The notes beneath the pieces are model-generated. The model did not search any database and was not told the DNA's origin. It worked only from the letters and a program-made list of their open reading frames with translations. Positions 36,824 through 45,319 of a stretch of 64,000 bases of DNA are shown here, piece by piece. The position numbers and the translations under genes are program-made. The stretch lies in NCBI GenBank assembly GCA_023415475.1, contig JAEZKL010000017.1, positions 94,471 to 158,470 of the forward strand, written 5' to 3'. Source of the DNA: Bacillota bacterium (GTDB taxonomy: Bacteria; Bacillota; Clostridia; Lachnospirales; Lachnospiraceae). Numbering within the stretch: position 1 is the first letter of the stretch; every line of letters starts with the position of its first letter.

Positions 36824-36852
36824 TATGATAGATACATTTTAGTTGCTTTTTT
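36812..36852 (+). terminator. Riboswitch expression-platform terminator
   Basis: GCAACTAA-ATGTAT pairs with ATACAT-TTAGTTGC around GATAG, with only a single bulge each side, followed by six T. Its 5' arm overlaps the 3' strand of riboswitch helix P1, so the two structures exclude each other. Confidence 0.85.
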
Positions 36853-36920
36853 ATTCGTCAGATATGAGTGTACTTAACTTTCGTTTGAACTATTATGATT
36901 ACCGAGGAGGCAAGCCTTTC

Positions 36921-39900
36921 GTGAAAAAAACCAAAATACAGCAGCTACAAAGCAGTTTATATCAGCTTGCCAAGAACGATAATCTTAGATTTCCTAATCT
37001 CTATAGCAAGGTATATCAGCCGTTTGTACTTAATGAGGCTTGGAACCGAGTAAAAGCACGTCAAGGCAGCGGACGGATCGAACATCATGTTCTACAGAAG
37101 GTTAAGACTTATGGATTAGATAAATTGTTTGATGAAATTCAAAGGGATCTGCAATTCGAAGCATACCGAATAAGACCATCTCGACAGGAATTTGTAGATA
37201 AAGACATTGCACTAGTCAAGAATCGTATTCTTCAGATGGCTGTCAGGATGATTATTTATCCGATTTTTAAGGTTGGTTTTAGCACGAACTCAAATGAGCT
37301 ACGAACAAGGCATGATTTCAATACCACTTTGGAAGAACTCCGGAATTCCTATAACGACTATTATTACATAATTAAAGCCCATATCAGATCCGGTTATGAC
37401 AGCATCAATCAAGAGAACCTAATGAAATTAGTGGAGCAGCGGATCAGTGACCAAGAGCTGCTGCATCTTATCAGACGATGGGTAACTGTAGGAACCATCT
37501 ATGGAGGCGGCGAAAGAATAACCCGATATGGTATTGATCAGGACTCCGCCTTATCTCCTCTTCTCGTGAGTATTTATTACAATTATCTCGACAAATCCTG
37601 GGACAAGTATCCCATCACTTGGGGTAAATGGCTGCGTTATAACGACGAAATAAATATTCTTTGTACAAATGAGAAAAATGCGGTACAAGCACTTGGCTTT
37701 CTGCAAGCACTCCTGGAGGATCTGGAGTTAGATCTGGATATTACAAAGACTAAAATTGAATATAATCAGAATAGCAACAAAGCTACTTCCCCTCCTCAGC
37801 TCACTCAAAATCCCACCATAGAGGAGCACATTGAACAAAGTGTCAGCATGCCAACACTTACTAAGCTTGCTAAGCAAGCTATGCCAGACAGCGGATTGCG
37901 CAGCAATATATTAACTCAAGAATCAGAGGATATCCTTGCGGCCTCCTCTGAAAAGACAGAAGAATATATTCCAGCGGAGGTAGTGACCGAGCTTGAGGCA
38001 GGTAGCTTCTGTGGATACAAATATCAATTTAGACTATATGCTGCTCATTCTAATGTAAATTACGAGGAAGATAATATACATTTTCATACCTTCAATATAA
38101 CCTTATATGTTCACGCCGGGAGCAGTATCGATCATAATTATGGCGTAGAAAAAGCAATTCAGGATTGGCTTGAACCTTTTCAGGGAAAGGAATTATCCAA
38201 AACCGATTTATTTATTGGACAGGCTACTACGATTGAAGGGATCGGAGACACTCTGTTTGATCCGATGTTTGATTTGATTCGTCAGCTGGGGTATGAGCTT
38301 GTTAAGCTTTCCATCTCAGAAAATCCTATCCGTGTTTATTCTGTCTCCTACAAAAAGCTGGACAGTAACGTTAATCAAATTAGAGGTATTTCACTTGACT
38401 GTATTCCGATTATTGACTTGGAGGATATCAGCGAGGCTTCCGAGATCGATATAGAACCGGAACCCGAACCGATTGTAGCCATTAAGGCTTACGAAGCTGA
38501 CTCCAAAAAGAACAAGGAGGAGGAATATCAGAAGGAAATTGCACTTACCCTGGAAGTGGAAGAAGCCTCTCCCTCAGAGACAGAGGATATCCGGACACCA
38601 CACAAACCGAAGGTGTATCTAATGCTCTTCCGGTGTATCCTCGGTATTGGTTGCTTTGCGGCATTGGCGATGCTCATGATGTATATCGTTAAGGACAGCG
38701 GAAGATACCCACAGGGCTCCGATACCTTCTGCCATCTGTACAGAGCAGATCTCCTCTTAAAGAATATACGGGCAGGGAACTGGTTTCCCCTGTATGACAG
38801 TACCTGGTACAATGGGATAGAAATCATGAGATACTGGGGTCCTCTCCCCTTATATATTCTAGCCGGACTGGAATGGATCATCGGCACAAGTATCTTAGAC
38901 GCCTACGTCCTGTTGCTTGGAGTCCTCCTTATGATTGGCGGCTGCGGCTGGCTATTATGGGGTATCAGGTATCGCAGAATAGGACTATCCGTAGCCATCG
39001 GACTGCTCTGGTTCTTTATGCCGGAAAATATGAGGGTTGTGATCCTGGAGGGAAATCTCCCAAGAGGTGTGATCAATGCTTTACTTCCCTTCTTCTTCTA
39101 TTTTTTATGGAGAGTGATGGCTGAGAAAAAGAAGAACTCAATATTTCCTCTGATCTTCGTGACCACTCTTATCACACTATGTCATTTGGGTATCACGTTA
39201 ATGTTGCTTGTCACCACGATTATCTTTACCTTGTTTCATGCCTCCATGAATCATACCTTACGTAGTTCCCTATGTGCTTTGGGTGCAAGTATCTCCGGCA
39301 TACTGCTTGCAGGTCTTTGGGTAGTGCCGGCACTGATTGGCGGGGCAGCAAGCGGCTCCTCTACTAATCAGGTAATGAAGTTTTTCTTTGAAAGCATATT
39401 TGTATCCTTAAACCCGTTAACAAGAATTAACGGAGATATGTTATCCTTTTATTTTGGAATTTCCGTATTCCTAATCTGCGTCTTAGGTATGCTCTTGGGA
39501 CCAAAGGCTTCGAAGGCAGGCTTCATAACCGCCTTGATTTTACTGCTATGTACCAGCAAATCCGTATATGAATTATTTGCGAAATTACCCTTCAGCCAAT
39601 TTTTATGGATGATTCGTTTTATCCCAATCGGATTGGCTGCCGCTATGGTTTCCTTCCTTCTGTGGGAGCAATTAAAGAAGTGGACTGTGCTCTTACTTGT
39701 TATATTACTGGCAGTGGATTGCGCCACCTCAGTTCAAAACATCTACTTTCCGCCGAAATACAGGATAGATAATGTACAGGCCAGTCTGGATCAAAGAGCA
39801 GATCAGACTCTGATTACAGAAGCAAAGGGAATAACAAAACAAAGAATGGCCCTTATGGATTTAAGCGAATACGGTTCCTTTGCCCCCTACTATATTACAG

Positions 39901-41072
39901 GTGTCGGGGAAGCAGTTAACTATTCCTACGGGGCCGGTTGGGAAGGTGCAGGCACCGCATCAAACATCGTAAGGCTTAATTCCTCGGTTGAGAATGGCTG
40001 GTATGTATATTTATTTGACAGAGCATTTGAGCTCGGTAATGACACCGTACTTATCCCGATTGACAATCTGAAGGAAAAATCGAAAGGGGTAGAGAGACTG
40101 ATTGAGTCCGCCAAAGTAACAGGATATTATCCGGTTGTAAATGACGGTACCAGTATTCTGTTTCATAAAGATACCCCAGAACAGTTTGGTGTTATTTCCA
40201 AGTATCAGGATATCGCCATTGGTGAATCGGCTTCCGGGATTGCTATGATTTTCCCTTCCTTTGAGGAAGGCTCCAAAAACAAGATAGACGAATATACCTA
40301 TGAAGAATTATGCGGCTGCCGTAACATTTACTTATCGGGCTTTACTTATCATGACAAAGCCGCAGCAGAAGAACTGTTGTTAAGGCTGGCGGAAAATGGG
40401 GTAAGTATCTATATCGATATGAACCGAGTTCCGATGGATCCGATCCAGAAATCCATGGAGCTGTTTGGCGTAAGCGCACAAAGCATAACGCTTACAGAAA
40501 GCCTTCCCGTATTCACCTATCAGGGAAACACCTTCACCAGTCTTGATTTCTTATACAATGTCGGTGACTGGAATACCGTTTACCTCCTTGGACTGGAGCA
40601 GGTTGACGGAAGCTGTGATATGACGAATAAGATTTTACCCTTCCTTGGTACCGCGAAAAATAAGAATCTCCATTTTATAGGGCTGAACGTCGTGTATTAT
40701 GTGCAGACGACCAGAGATGCTGAGATTCAAAAGCTGACTGAGGAAATCTTTGGTTTACAGGAAACCACTGTACCGAAGCGAGAAATAGTTCCCATCGATA
40801 TACAGCAAAGTAATAACCGGATTACGATCACCTCAGAATTTGATCAGGTTAATACCACCCTGTCCCATATTGATATCTTCCATAGTAATCAGCCCATACA
40901 GACAGTCAATCATTTAATTACGGTAGGTGCAGGTACTACCGTAATCGATATCAAATATCCTCATACAGAAAAAGGCTTAGCGGTCACAGCAATCGGACTT
41001 ATCCTCGCTATTCTGTCCTATATACCAATGAAAAAAGTGAAGGAGTGTGATAATGATGAAGAAGCAAATTAA
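36921..41072 (+). CDS. Degenerate reverse-transcriptase domain fused to pterin-synthase-like and PTPS-related membrane domains
   Basis: I place the start at GTG 36921 behind GAGGAGG; the longer frame begins inside the riboswitch terminator. The 1383-residue product has three parts. Residues about 38-280 match a group-II-intron-like RT palm and fingers: EAWNRVKARQGS, NRILQMAV, PIFKVGFSTNSNELR, SPLLVSIYYNYLD, LDLDITKTKI. Catalytic positions are altered: motif A reads KAHIRSGYDSI (Asp to His154), PQG reads DQD, and YADD reads YNDE (240-243). Residues about 362-477 resemble 6-pyruvoyl-tetrahydropterin synthase with the zinc triad His376, His387, His389 but no catalytic Cys. From about 565 on, some ten membrane helices, a large external region and a last helix (about 1352-1372) match the PTPS-related membrane family of exosortase-G loci. 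Confidence 0.82.
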   Translation: MKKTKIQQLQSSLYQLAKNDNLRFPNLYSKVYQPFVLNEAWNRVKARQGSGRIEHHVLQKVKTYGLDKLFDEIQRDLQFEAYRIRPSRQEFVDKDIALVKNRILQMAVRMIIYPIFKVGFSTNSNELRTRHDFNTTLEELRNSYNDYYYIIKAHIRSGYDSINQENLMKLVEQRISDQELLHLIRRWVTVGTIYGGGERITRYGIDQDSALSPLLVSIYYNYLDKSWDKYPITWGKWLRYNDEINILCTNEKNAVQALGFLQALLEDLELDLDITKTKIEYNQNSNKATSPPQLTQNPTIEEHIEQSVSMPTLTKLAKQAMPDSGLRSNILTQESEDILAASSEKTEEYIPAEVVTELEAGSFCGYKYQFRLYAAHSNVNYEEDNIHFHTFNITLYVHAGSSIDHNYGVEKAIQDWLEPFQGKELSKTDLFIGQATTIEGIGDTLFDPMFDLIRQLGYELVKLSISENPIRVYSVSYKKLDSNVNQIRGISLDCIPIIDLEDISEASEIDIEPEPEPIVAIKAYEADSKKNKEEEYQKEIALTLEVEEASPSETEDIRTPHKPKVYLMLFRCILGIGCFAALAMLMMYIVKDSGRYPQGSDTFCHLYRADLLLKNIRAGNWFPLYDSTWYNGIEIMRYWGPLPLYILAGLEWIIGTSILDAYVLLLGVLLMIGGCGWLLWGIRYRRIGLSVAIGLLWFFMPENMRVVILEGNLPRGVINALLPFFFYFLWRVMAEKKKNSIFPLIFVTTLITLCHLGITLMLLVTTIIFTLFHASMNHTLRSSLCALGASISGILLAGLWVVPALIGGAASGSSTNQVMKFFFESIFVSLNPLTRINGDMLSFYFGISVFLICVLGMLLGPKASKAGFITALILLLCTSKSVYELFAKLPFSQFLWMIRFIPIGLAAAMVSFLLWEQLKKWTVLLLVILLAVDCATSVQNIYFPPKYRIDNVQASLDQRADQTLITEAKGITKQRMALMDLSEYGSFAPYYITGVGEAVNYSYGAGWEGAGTASNIVRLNSSVENGWYVYLFDRAFELGNDTVLIPIDNLKEKSKGVERLIESAKVTGYYPVVNDGTSILFHKDTPEQFGVISKYQDIAIGESASGIAMIFPSFEEGSKNKIDEYTYEELCGCRNIYLSGFTYHDKAAAEELLLRLAENGVSIYIDMNRVPMDPIQKSMELFGVSAQSITLTESLPVFTYQGNTFTSLDFLYNVGDWNTVYLLGLEQVDGSCDMTNKILPFLGTAKNKNLHFIGLNVVYYVQTTRDAEIQKLTEEIFGLQETTVPKREIVPIDIQQSNNRITITSEFDQVNTTLSHIDIFHSNQPIQTVNHLITVGAGTTVIDIKYPHTEKGLAVTAIGLILAILSYIPMKKVKECDNDEEAN

Positions 41073-41793
41073 AGTGCACAGAGGCTTAAAGCTACTTGTA
41101 ATTCCGGTATTGATCACGATTATGAGTCTGTCACTTCACGGCATCGTATATGCAGATCAAACGGTTCAAGCTCAGGAGTTGAATGCTGTCAGCAACAGCA
41201 TCACGATTGACGGATATTATGATGACTGGGAAGAGATGCCCATGGGAATGTTGACCTGGAACTCGAATAACGGAGAGGCCCATCATGATGTTTCCTTCAT
41301 AAAGGATAATGATTATATCTATATCTATGTGGGAATGCATCCGCATTATCAAAGTCCGATCCCGATCTATGCAATTAATCTATCCGTAAATAATCGGACC
41401 TGTCAGCTGTTTCTGGCTTATGCAAATGCGCAGAACACTACAGATTGGAGTCATCCTGTTAATTTATACAATAATGGAACATACCTTAATCTTCACCCTT
41501 TTACCTACTATCCGAACAATTCTCTGGGCGATGCAGCCATAACCGTAGCGAAGGGCAATCCGAATGATAAAATGGAGATTAGAATTAATATTAAAGATTT
41601 GGAAGAGGTTATGGGCTTAAAAGCAGGAACAGTGAATAGCGGTTCCCAGCTTGAGCTGCGGATGCCAAACGTAGGAGGCGGATCCATCCAGCTACTGGGA
41701 ACCTCTACCGGAGCCATTCTTGGTATCGCATTATGTATCGGAATAGTGATAGCCGTAAGATGGCGTAGATCCCACCGGGCGAGGTTAGCATAA
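41053..41793 (+). CDS. Exported protein with putative exosortase (Firmicu-CTERM-like) sorting tail
   Basis: A 246-residue protein. The ATG at 41053 follows AGGAG and overlaps the previous gene by 20 bases. A signal peptide (about 1-36) precedes a beta-rich domain (SITIDGYYDDWEEMPM, a CBM9/DOMON-like start) of about 170 residues. The C-terminus has the tripartite sorting layout: a Gly/Ser/Thr stretch (GTSTGA), a hydrophobic helix (ILGIALCIGIVIAV) and a basic end (RWRRSHRARLA). Next to an exosortase-G gene this fits the single-copy Firmicu-CTERM substrate. The stop codon overlaps the exosortase start (TAATG). Confidence 0.85.
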   Translation: MMKKQIKVHRGLKLLVIPVLITIMSLSLHGIVYADQTVQAQELNAVSNSITIDGYYDDWEEMPMGMLTWNSNNGEAHHDVSFIKDNDYIYIYVGMHPHYQSPIPIYAINLSVNNRTCQLFLAYANAQNTTDWSHPVNLYNNGTYLNLHPFTYYPNNSLGDAAITVAKGNPNDKMEIRINIKDLEEVMGLKAGTVNSGSQLELRMPNVGGGSIQLLGTSTGAILGIALCIGIVIAVRWRRSHRARLA

Positions 41794-42407
41794 TGAATTG
41801 GTTAGTAATCATCTGTTTCGTCCTTTGGTTTTACGTACTTACCGTATTTCACCGTGGTAATATGCACTTTTTTAAGTACATATGGGGCAGTGTTGGACTA
41901 TTCATATTTATGTGCATTTATATACAACCGACATTATCGGAAATCTTAAAGCAGTATGTAACCTCTGTTGTCGGAATCCTCGGCCGCTTAACGGGTATAT
42001 GCGAAGCCTTTTATGAATTAAGTATCGTTTTTATCCCAAAGCAAAGTGAGCTTACCGCCGTATCTCTCTATATTGATTATGAGTGCTCCGGAATCATAGA
42101 GATGATGGCCTTTGTCGCTCTCCTATTCTTCTTTCAGGTATACGATGTGGGGCAGAGGATTATTATCAGCTTTTTAGGATGTGTCAGCATTTTCATATTC
42201 AACGTAATTCGCATTATGATTATTTGCACAGTGATATATCAATTCGGAAGCAGCTCCTATTATATTGCACATACGATACTTGGAAGATTGGTTTTTTATA
42301 TACTTACCATAATCCTATATTATTACGTGTTTACACGACAACAGATCATCAAACAAAAAATCGGAGGCTTTCACTATGCAGAGCATAATGAGATTGCTGG
42401 CGAGTGA
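41793..42407 (+). CDS. xrtG: Exosortase family protein, XrtG type
   Basis: A 204-residue integral membrane protein with about six helices. The exosortase/archaeosortase catalytic triad is visible: Cys98 in YIDYECSGIIEM, Arg140 in FNVIRIMIIC, and His160 in YYIAHTILGRL. Exosortases are proposed transpeptidase-like enzymes that cleave and re-anchor C-terminal tagged proteins. Small size, Gram-positive context, a glycosyltransferase next door and pterin-synthase-like neighbours match the XrtG system of Firmicutes. It starts on the TAATG overlap with its presumed substrate gene and overlaps the glycosyltransferase gene by 32 bases. Confidence 0.9.
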   Translation: MNWLVIICFVLWFYVLTVFHRGNMHFFKYIWGSVGLFIFMCIYIQPTLSEILKQYVTSVVGILGRLTGICEAFYELSIVFIPKQSELTAVSLYIDYECSGIIEMMAFVALLFFFQVYDVGQRIIISFLGCVSIFIFNVIRIMIICTVIYQFGSSSYYIAHTILGRLVFYILTIILYYYVFTRQQIIKQKIGGFHYAEHNEIAGE

Positions 42408-43746
42408 AATCATATTTTGGACTGCATGGATCATAATACCCTTGATCATGGAAATACTTCCTGCCATATTTGGTTTCCTTGTTCTACTAAGAAAACAAAA
42501 ACGATACAGTAACGATCCAGTACTAAAATACTTCCCGGAAATCACCGTGATCGTACCGGTTTATAATTCTGCGGCAACCCTTAAGATGTGTATCAGCTCC
42601 ATACTGGAATCAAAGTATCCGGCTGATAAGATAGAGGTTCTCCTTGTTAACAACGGAAGCAGGGATAATAGCTTTGAGATATTTCAAGCATATCATGTGG
42701 CACATCCGGGGGTGAATATCAAATGGATGAATGCAAAACAGGGAAAATCGAGAGCCCTTAATATGGCCCTTTTTAACAGCAACGGAAAATACATCATCCA
42801 CCTGGACAGCGACGGTGTACTACAAAGAGAAGCATTACTGAATCTCATATCCAGATTTGAAGCTCATGATGATATTCATTGCATGACAGGCTCCATCCTG
42901 ACTAACCCGGAGGCGATTAACTCTACAAAGCGCGGCCTAATGAAGATAATCAAAAAGGTTGAATTCTTTGAGTATGCACAAGCCTTCTTGGCAGGGCGAA
43001 ATTTTGAAGCAGAATGGAACAATATTTTTACGATGTCCGGAGCTTTTTCCGCATTTCGAAAATCTACCATATTAAAAACACAGCTTTATAATACGGAGAC
43101 GGTTTGTGAGGATACTCATGTTACCTTTCAGGTACGGCTTCTGCTAAAAAAGAAGATCGATATCTGCGAAAAAGCTATTTTCTTTGTAGATCCGATTGAA
43201 AGTATGGATACCTTGTATGTACAAAGACAGCGCTGGCAAAGAGGAGAAATCGAAGTAGCTCATATGTTTCCCCAAAAAATCGGAGCGATCAAGGGGTTCT
43301 TTACTGATATGATGACCAGACTCATCATGTTTGATCATACCTTTGCATTTCCCAGAATGATTTGGTACTTCGCATTAATCTGCCTTGCTTTTATGAATTA
43401 CTCCTTTACCTTTGTAATCGAATCAGTAATTATCATTTATATTTTATATACGATTTCGACCTTATTATATTATTTCAATGTCTGCAATTACTTAAGCTGG
43501 AATAAAGAGTTGAAGAAATTCTATCAGAGTAAGATAATCTACATCCTTGTACTTCCTATATTCAACTTCATCGTTTACTGGTTCCGCATGGCAGGTATCA
43601 TCAACAGTATAAAGGGTGTCAGTACCTGGCGAACAAAGACCTTCAAGGAAGAGCTGGAACAATGTAAAGCAATTGTGAACAACGATTTCAAAGCTGTCGG
43701 ACGTATTCTTCATAATATAAAGCTTTTTATTGCTTCAGACAAATAA
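42376..43746 (+). CDS. Exosortase-G-associated family 2 glycosyltransferase
   Basis: A 456-residue membrane GT2 enzyme. One helix near the N-terminus (about 12-38) precedes the GT-A fold: VIVPVYNSAATLKMCISSIL, VNNGSRDNS, the nucleotide/metal motif HLDSDGVL, and the processive-type QRQRWQRGE. Three or four helices close the protein (about 320-430). It resembles cellulose/poly-GlcNAc synthase-like transferases that polymerise and export a glycan, and the specific exosortase-G-associated subgroup is indicated by context. The start is fixed by GGAGG at 42363, giving the 32-base overlap with the exosortase gene. Confidence 0.9.
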   Translation: MQSIMRLLASEIIFWTAWIIIPLIMEILPAIFGFLVLLRKQKRYSNDPVLKYFPEITVIVPVYNSAATLKMCISSILESKYPADKIEVLLVNNGSRDNSFEIFQAYHVAHPGVNIKWMNAKQGKSRALNMALFNSNGKYIIHLDSDGVLQREALLNLISRFEAHDDIHCMTGSILTNPEAINSTKRGLMKIIKKVEFFEYAQAFLAGRNFEAEWNNIFTMSGAFSAFRKSTILKTQLYNTETVCEDTHVTFQVRLLLKKKIDICEKAIFFVDPIESMDTLYVQRQRWQRGEIEVAHMFPQKIGAIKGFFTDMMTRLIMFDHTFAFPRMIWYFALICLAFMNYSFTFVIESVIIIYILYTISTLLYYFNVCNYLSWNKELKKFYQSKIIYILVLPIFNFIVYWFRMAGIINSIKGVSTWRTKTFKEELEQCKAIVNNDFKAVGRILHNIKLFIASDK

Positions 43747-43806
43747 GCCATTGTTACCTGCATATACCTAATATGCTCACCTATTGCAACTCACATGGAG
43801 ATTGAT

Positions 43807-44811
43807 ATGTTAAACAGCAATCGAAAAAAAAGAATATTTTTAATTGTAATTTGTAATATTTCATGTTTAATATTAATCCTATTAATATTCTATCTATTTC
43901 AAATTGCAATTCAAAAGAATATTAGTATTTATCAGGATAACCAGAAGCTGTTGACCTCTTCTCTCCTAAAGAACGCAGCTTCACAGGCAAATAATGATAA
44001 CAATGATATTATTGATATCCTGACCTCACAGATTAAGGAGGATTTTCCAACCTCTTCGAGTGTATACTGTATTATTACCAAGAATAATAAGATTGCTTTT
44101 TATAAAGATGAAAACACTACATCAATTTTAATGGATGAAAGTATCGATGATTATCTCCAGGATAATATATCCTTAAGAGACCATCATAGATATCTTCTGT
44201 CAAAATCAGAGCTACAGTATAATGATGATACCTATTCCTTGATTATCTGTACGAAGGAGAGCTATTACCTAAAGAAGATTAAGCTGGTAGAAATCAGACT
44301 GTATTGTATGGGCTTCTTCTTTCTTTACGGTGCTCTGTTGATAGTTCTTTTAATTGTTAATTTATATAAATTGAATGAGAAAGAAAAAAATGATACTATA
44401 TTCAAAAATGAGATACGTAAAAACAGACAGCTGATCGAGCTTCTGGAAAATGACAGGAAGAAGCACTATGTTAATTCCGAGAAGGAATTCTCCTTCTATA
44501 ACCGGTCTATCATTGAAGAAGTAATTGCGCGTATGACCGAGGATGAGATAAATAAATGTATTCAGATTGATATTATCGTGGAAAACCCTAAAATGGAGCA
44601 TTTTATTTTTATTACTGCTATCCTGGGTCGAATAAAAGGAGATAACAGTATCGCAAGCTACTGGGACAAAAACCGGTTTAAAATATTATTGCTTAATTCG
44701 AACAAGAAGGAAGCAATGGAATTTATGAATTTGTTTATTAATAAATACAAATCAGAAAGTGAAGAAAGAGTGGAGGAGCTAAAGGTAATCGCCAGCAAGG
44801 TGAAAAGATAG
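43807..44811 (+). CDS. Membrane protein with extracytoplasmic sensor and degenerate GGDEF-like domain
   Basis: A 334-residue protein. The start at 43807 has GGAG six bases upstream; an earlier ATG at 43795 does not. TM1 (about 8-32) and TM2 (about 160-185) flank an extracytoplasmic domain of about 125 residues that looks Cache-like. After a coiled linker the C-terminal 110 residues resemble a GGDEF fold that has lost its signature: where DxxxRYGGDEFxxxL is expected I read SYWDKNRFKILLL. It cannot make c-di-GMP by the usual mechanism. Because the operon starts with a c-di-GMP riboswitch, it could bind c-di-GMP or act as a scaffold; that is inference. Confidence 0.6.
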   Translation: MLNSNRKKRIFLIVICNISCLILILLIFYLFQIAIQKNISIYQDNQKLLTSSLLKNAASQANNDNNDIIDILTSQIKEDFPTSSSVYCIITKNNKIAFYKDENTTSILMDESIDDYLQDNISLRDHHRYLLSKSELQYNDDTYSLIICTKESYYLKKIKLVEIRLYCMGFFFLYGALLIVLLIVNLYKLNEKEKNDTIFKNEIRKNRQLIELLENDRKKHYVNSEKEFSFYNRSIIEEVIARMTEDEINKCIQIDIIVENPKMEHFIFITAILGRIKGDNSIASYWDKNRFKILLLNSNKKEAMEFMNLFINKYKSESEERVEELKVIASKVKR

Positions 44812-44865
44812 CAGAAACCATATTATCCGATGAGCAACCCCACTTTTTGATGACAGGAGGCACGA

Positions 44866-45318
44866 ATGAAATATAGCCAGTATAAATATAATTTTTATCT
44901 TAATGCAAGCCATTCCATCTATATTGACGGTAACAAGGGAGAAAGGCATCCTCATACCTGGGAAATATCCTTGTATGTAGTAAATTACAAGGATAACTTT
45001 GTCATGTTTAATGAGGTTGAGAAGACTATTGAGGATTACCTGATGCAGTTCCAAGAGAAGTATATCAATGAATGTTCGGTGTTTAAAGCCATTAATCCTA
45101 CCTTGGAGAACATAGCTCACTGTTTGATGAATGAACTTCAAATACTACTTCACCCTCTTAGTTGGGTAATCTTTACGATGGAGATCAGTGAAACGCCCTC
45201 CAGATCTTATATTATCAGCAATGTGGAGAATAATGTTATCCAAAACGTAGAGAGGATGAATATTGCCGAAGAGATTCTGCAAAAAAGCAGAACCCCTATC
45301 AATCAAGAGGTAAAGTGA
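44866..45318 (+). CDS. 6-pyruvoyl-tetrahydropterin synthase-like protein of the exosortase-G locus
   Basis: A 150-residue cytoplasmic protein of the PTPS/QueD fold. The zinc triad is preserved as His16 in NASHSIYI and His28/His30 in RHPHTW. The Cys that normally precedes the HxH motif in QueD and PTPS is missing, so pterin chemistry is doubtful. It is one of the small PTPS-related proteins known to accompany exosortase G. The same fold occurs inside the large first protein of the operon (about residues 362-477 there), so the operon has two copies. The ribosome binding site is CAGGAGGCACGA and the next gene starts one base after its stop. Confidence 0.85.
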   Translation: MKYSQYKYNFYLNASHSIYIDGNKGERHPHTWEISLYVVNYKDNFVMFNEVEKTIEDYLMQFQEKYINECSVFKAINPTLENIAHCLMNELQILLHPLSWVIFTMEISETPSRSYIISNVENNVIQNVERMNIAEEILQKSRTPINQEVK

Positions 45319-45319
45319 T

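Noticed and set aside
36843..36920. Upstream extension of the RT-fusion protein
   Set aside because: The first start codon is a TTG inside the riboswitch terminator, and no ribosome binding site precedes it; GTG at 36921 behind GAGGAGG is much better.
36921..37800. Mobile group II intron, retron or diversity-generating retroelement
   Set aside because: There is no intron RNA domain, maturase or endonuclease region, no msr/msd-like structure and no template/variable repeat pair in view. Catalytic residues are altered and the frame continues into unrelated domains.
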